From Firmicutes bacterium CAG:238 (lineage in GTDB: Bacteria > Bacillota > Clostridia > Peptostreptococcales > Anaerovoracaceae), in NCBI GenBank assembly GCA_000435615.1, contig FR882035.1:1-42329 (forward strand): a stretch of 42,329 bases of DNA. Direction: 5' to 3'. Under the pieces are notes generated by a model that saw only the letters and a program-made list of their open reading frames with translations, was not told where the DNA came from and made no database searches. The translations under genes and the position numbers were made by a program. Shown here one piece after another: positions 39,793-42,329 of the stretch (the stretch's first letter is position 1; the number at the start of each line of letters is the position of its first letter).

Positions 39793-40275
39793 CGAATATG
39801 GGGCTTACGACTTGGGGCGGATTGGGAGTGTCGCCGGTGGTCTTGGGGTGGCAGTCATGACCTTGGGTCGACTGGTATGACCTTGGGATGTCTGGAAAAA
39901 TTAGGCAATTCCTACCAAGTGCCTCAAAAAGACCCCTGTTTCGTGTATTTTAGCCTGTTTTACACCGCGTTGAACCTGTTTCACGCCGGCTTTGTACTGT
40001 GATTTTACCCCTTGCAAAAATGTAAGGTTTTGGGAGGTTGAAATTTCAACGTTTCACGGGGATAGCTTTTTGACACTTTTTTACAGTGCGATTTTTTCGC
40101 CCATGCAGGTCCCTAGAGACACGAAGTGCCCCTTCATAGAAGCCCTCTTCGTGTAAACGCTATCTTTGACCCCGCGGCGCGGTGCTGTGTAAACGCTATC
40201 TTTGGCCTCGCACCCATGAACCCAAGCACCCAAGCACCGTCCTTGGTCATCTAGACACCCTGCGCCGCCCGGCTC
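39793..40275. other. Noncoding stretch with repeats and dyads
   Basis: No gene with a ribosome binding site is seen. It holds a G-rich run with four TTGGG-type units (39811-39888), a minus-strand terminator-like hairpin (AGGCA/TGCCT, 39903-39924, with AAAAATT to its left), three CCTGTTT units (39935, 39954, 39975), a perfect palindrome GTTGAAATTTCAAC (40037-40050) and an 18-bp direct repeat (40151 and 40187). It may hold a minus-strand RNA or a mobile intergenic element. Confidence 0.55.
40151..40204 (-). repeat. 18-bp direct repeat, copies 36 bp apart
   Basis: GTGTAAACGCTATCTTTG occurs at 40151-40168 and 40187-40204, separated by an 18-base GC-rich spacer (CCCCGCGGCGCGGTGCT-like), so the period is 36. 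On the minus strand one frame repeats KDSVYT, but without a convincing start. It appears to be an intergenic repeat unit. Confidence 0.7.
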
Positions 40276-40323
40276 AAGAAAAAAGCGTCCTTGAATCGCA
40301 GGATTCAAAGACGCAGTTTTTTT
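40276..40323. terminator. Terminator of the yqeY gene
   Basis: GCGTCCTTGAATC (40285-40297) and GATTCAAAGACGC (40302-40314) form a 13-bp stem with one mismatch. An A-run lies on the left (T-run for the minus strand) and a T-run on the right, so it serves yqeY on the minus strand and could act both ways. Confidence 0.85.
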
Positions 40324-40326
40324 CGG

Positions 40327-40776
40327 TTATTTTTTCAGAAATTCCTGGACGAGCTGCTTAACCTGGTTTCCGTCAGCGAGACCCTTGACTTTCGCCATGA
40401 CAGGGCCCATGAGTTTTCCCATGTTCTGCATGCCGCCTTCGATACCTAACTCAGCAGCGGTTCCTTTGATGATTTCACGAATCTTTTCGTCGGAAAGCTG
40501 TTCCGGCAGGTACCTTTTCAGTATTTCAATCTCTGATTTATAGGAATCGATTAAATCGGTTCTTCCGGCTTTTTCAAAATCAGCGAGGGCATCTTTTCTC
40601 ATTTTAACCTGTTTTGATAAAATTGCTGCAATGCCGTCATCATCCAGCTCTTCGCGGTGGTCAACTTCGTATTGCTTGATTGCCGCACGCGCAAAACTGA
40701 TTGTATTCTTGGCAACTTCATCGTGAGCCTTCATAGCTTCTTTGAAGTCTGCCATCAACTTTTCTTTTATTGCCAT
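40327..40776 (-). CDS. yqeY: GatB/YqeY domain protein
   Basis: 149 aa, GAGGTGAA before the ATG. MAIKEKLMADFKEAMKAHDEVAKNTISFARAAIKQYE (parts), ILSKQVKMRKDALADFEKAGR, EILKRYLPEQLSDEKI and GKLMGPVMAKVKGLADG match the YqeY family, which shares the tail domain of the amidotransferase subunit GatB. Its role is unclear, though tRNA-related. It follows rpsU on the minus strand, the usual Firmicute order. Confidence 0.93.
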   Translation of the reverse strand: MAIKEKLMADFKEAMKAHDEVAKNTISFARAAIKQYEVDHREELDDDGIAAILSKQVKMRKDALADFEKAGRTDLIDSYKSEIEILKRYLPEQLSDEKIREIIKGTAAELGIEGGMQNMGKLMGPVMAKVKGLADGNQVKQLVQEFLKK

Positions 40777-40846
40777 TTTTATTCACCTCTATTCGTGAAG
40801 CCTTGACTAAGCTGCCTGCTCAGGCAAGAAATGACTTGTGAAGGTA

Positions 40847-41026
40847 TTAGTATTTCTTAGCCTTTTTTCTAGCGGCTTCAGATTTTTTCTTTCTCTTTAC
40901 GCTTGGTTTTTCGTAATGTTCTCTTTTTCTGAGTTCGCTCATAACGCCGTCTCTCGCGCAAGATCTTTTGAATCTCTTAAGAGCGGATTCCAAACTTTCG
41001 TTTTCTCTTACGATAACTTGTGCCAT
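40847..41026 (-). CDS. rpsU: Small ribosomal subunit protein bS21
   Basis: 59 aa from the ATG at 41026 (AGGAGGTG upstream; a GTG 12 bases further up is less likely). AQVIVRENESLESALKRFKR, SCARDGVMSELRKREHYEKP and the Lys/Arg-rich tail KRKKKSEAARKKAKK are typical of bS21. It is a 30S subunit protein involved in initiation. Transcribed toward yqeY and divergent from yqfC. Confidence 0.97.
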   Translation of the reverse strand: MAQVIVRENESLESALKRFKRSCARDGVMSELRKREHYEKPSVKRKKKSEAARKKAKKY

Positions 41027-41205
41027 ATTCCAATTCACCTCCTGACTTACATGAAATAATTAAGCCGAAAGCAGCCCGGCTGCCTATAACGAAAGTATTA
41101 TACACTTTTTGGACGGCTTTCGCAAGGATTTTTGATAAAAAAATGCAATAAATCAAACGAGCGGTACATAGACTGAAAAGAAAGAAAAAAACAGGCGGGA
41201 AGTAG

Positions 41206-41457
41206 GTGCGGAAAACAGTGAATTTGTTTGCGGAAATGGAGTATGACCTGGATTTTCGTGTGCCGCGCGTGACTGTAACGGAAAACCGTGTGATTCTAGA
41301 GAGCGTTAAGGAAATCGTAATGATAAGCAGTGCGGCGGTTACCGTAAAAAATTCAGACAGATACGTAACGGTCGGCGGTGAGAATTTCGTTATCCGGGAA
41401 ATCGGTGAAGGGAGACTTGTCATTGAGGGAAGAGTACAAAGAGTTGAGTTTTTATAG
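41206..41457 (+). CDS. yqfC: Sporulation protein YqfC
   Basis: 83 aa from a GTG at 41206. YabP/YqfC family: VPRVTVTENRVILESVKEIVMISSAAVTVKNSDRYVTVGG (in parts) and IREIGEGRLVIEGRVQRVEFL. It is made in the mother cell during sporulation in B. subtilis. The yqfC-yqfD pair next to rpsU-yqeY is conserved in spore formers. It overlaps the next gene's start. Confidence 0.88.
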   Translation: MRKTVNLFAEMEYDLDFRVPRVTVTENRVILESVKEIVMISSAAVTVKNSDRYVTVGGENFVIREIGEGRLVIEGRVQRVEFL

Positions 41458-42329
41458 ACATCGTGTACAGATTACGATTGAAGGCTTTCGGACAGACAAG
41501 CTGCTTTCGACGGCATTCCGCAAAGGGATAAAACTTCGCAACGTTCGGATGATTTCGGATACGGAACTCATTGCGTGGGTCTCCTACAGAGACTGTAAGA
41601 CGCTGCGAAAACTTGCAAAATCGCTGTACCGGATAACCGTAATCAAAGAAGCCGGTCCGCAGACGAAAGTGTCAAAGATAAGAAAAGAACCGCTTCTGAT
41701 TGCCGGAATCCTGCTGGCTGCATCCATCGTTTTTTTTCAATCCGTGTTTGTCGCGCAGATTGTGGTGGACGGCTATAAAGCAATTCCGGAGCAGTGCCTC
41801 AGGCAGTGCCTGAACGAAGCCGGAATCTATGAAGGCGTTTACCTGCCGTCGATAAACTGGGAGAAAGCAAAAGCCGATATTTATGCTACATTCCCGCAAG
41901 TGACATGGGTGAAGCTTGTTTATGACGGAACAGTGGTATATCTTGATATAGCGGAAACTGATGACCTCAGAGATAGCGCCGCGGCAGAAGGCGATAAAAA
42001 TACAGACGAAAGCGGCGAGAAAATCAGCTATACCGATTTGGTCGCGGAAGAGAACGGATACATAGAAAGCGTCCAGCCGCTTTGGGGTGAGGCACGCGTG
42101 GAGCCGGGCGATTATGTAAAAAAAGGACAGATTTTGATTGGTGGTGAAATTCCGATCGAACCGACAACATTCGAAGAAAACGACCCCGACCGATATTATG
42201 TCAAAGCAAGCGGACAGGTGTGGGCAAGAGTTCCTTACCGCCTGAATTTCGCGCAGGAACGCTACGAGGAGCCCGCACATCTACAGGAGCCGCAGAGCAG
42301 CTCTGCCGAGAAAGTTATAATCGGAAACA
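41423..42329 (+). CDS. yqfD: Sporulation protein YqfD, 3' part beyond window
   Basis: At least 302 codons, open to the end of the window. The start is uncertain: TTG at 41423 (GGGAGA eight bases upstream) or TTG at 41444. HRVQITIEGFRTDKLLSTAF then RKGIKLRNVRMISDTELIAW match the YqfD N-terminal domain. One membrane helix follows (LLIAGILLAASIVFFQSVF), and then the outer part (VVDGYKAIPEQCLRQCLNEAGI, GEARVEPGDYVKKGQILIGG). YqfD is a sporulation membrane protein of the mother cell. The C-terminus and downstream genes are not visible. Confidence 0.88.
   Translation, partial: MREEYKELSFYRHRVQITIEGFRTDKLLSTAFRKGIKLRNVRMISDTELIAWVSYRDCKTLRKLAKSLYRITVIKEAGPQTKVSKIRKEPLLIAGILLAASIVFFQSVFVAQIVVDGYKAIPEQCLRQCLNEAGIYEGVYLPSINWEKAKADIYATFPQVTWVKLVYDGTVVYLDIAETDDLRDSAAAEGDKNTDESGEKISYTDLVAEENGYIESVQPLWGEARVEPGDYVKKGQILIGGEIPIEPTTFEENDPDRYYVKASGQVWARVPYRLNFAQERYEEPAHLQEPQSSSAEKVIIGN

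Noticed and set aside
40081..40308. 75-aa minus-strand frame with repeated KDSVYT
   Set aside because: The repetition comes from the 18-bp DNA repeat; no ribosome binding site and overlap with the terminator argue against a gene.

Overview
The window looks like a chromosome piece from a strictly anaerobic, spore-forming Clostridia-type Firmicute with moderate GC. The support is a trimeric NAD(H)-linked [FeFe] hydrogenase, the sporulation genes yqfC and yqfD, an Feo iron system with a FeoB-associated Cys-rich protein, MtaB, MnmM, DUF4317 and strong AGGAGG ribosome binding sites. The amino-acid-oriented sigma-54 block and the intergenic repeats would suit an amino-acid-fermenting lineage such as Anaerovoracaceae/Family XIII, but that placement is a guess.

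Layout. 1-55 is the 3' tail (domains V-VI) of a group II intron cut by the window edge. 407-6773 is a seven-gene plus-strand block unusually rich in cysteine: a corrinoid-type (MtaA/UROD fold) methyltransferase homologue fused to a thioredoxin-like domain, a CobW-type GTPase, a complete NMT1/SsuA-type ABC importer, a DUF5714-like Cys protein and a PadR-like regulator. It looks like an uptake-and-processing system for an unidentified substrate and is the best candidate here for an undescribed system. 6818-9911 carries DUF4317 and aminopeptidase P.

9925-17824 looks like an amino-acid-related regulon. A PucR regulator plus EamA exporter is divergent from a regulator that fuses a 3,5-diaminohexanoate-dehydrogenase-like domain to a sigma-54 AAA+ domain. 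Next come a good -24/-12 promoter, a frameshifted PLP aminotransferase, an NhaC-type antiporter and a small membrane protein. 17941-20668 holds mnmM, a DUF4143 ATPase behind three 23-bp-phased repeats, and a 630-bp integration remnant bounded by a duplicated tRNA-Ser 3' end.

20832-25764 is hydC-hydB-hydA with a convergent MerR gene. 25856-27628 is prmA-rsmE. 27682-31544 is the feo locus (DtxR-type regulator, three identically spaced operators plus a degenerate fourth, feoA, feoA, feoB with a large extra loop, FeoB-associated protein). 31603-35839 holds a CDCDC-tailed membrane protein, a polysaccharide deacetylase, an amidohydrolase, the tRNA methylthiotransferase MtaB and a HIT protein. 35863-39792 is an ECF sigma/anti-sigma operon with DUF4367-like and small membrane or secreted proteins and one truncated duplicate. 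39793-40326 is a noncoding, repeat-bearing stretch. 40327-42329 is the conserved yqeY-rpsU / yqfC-yqfD neighbourhood, with yqfD running off the window.
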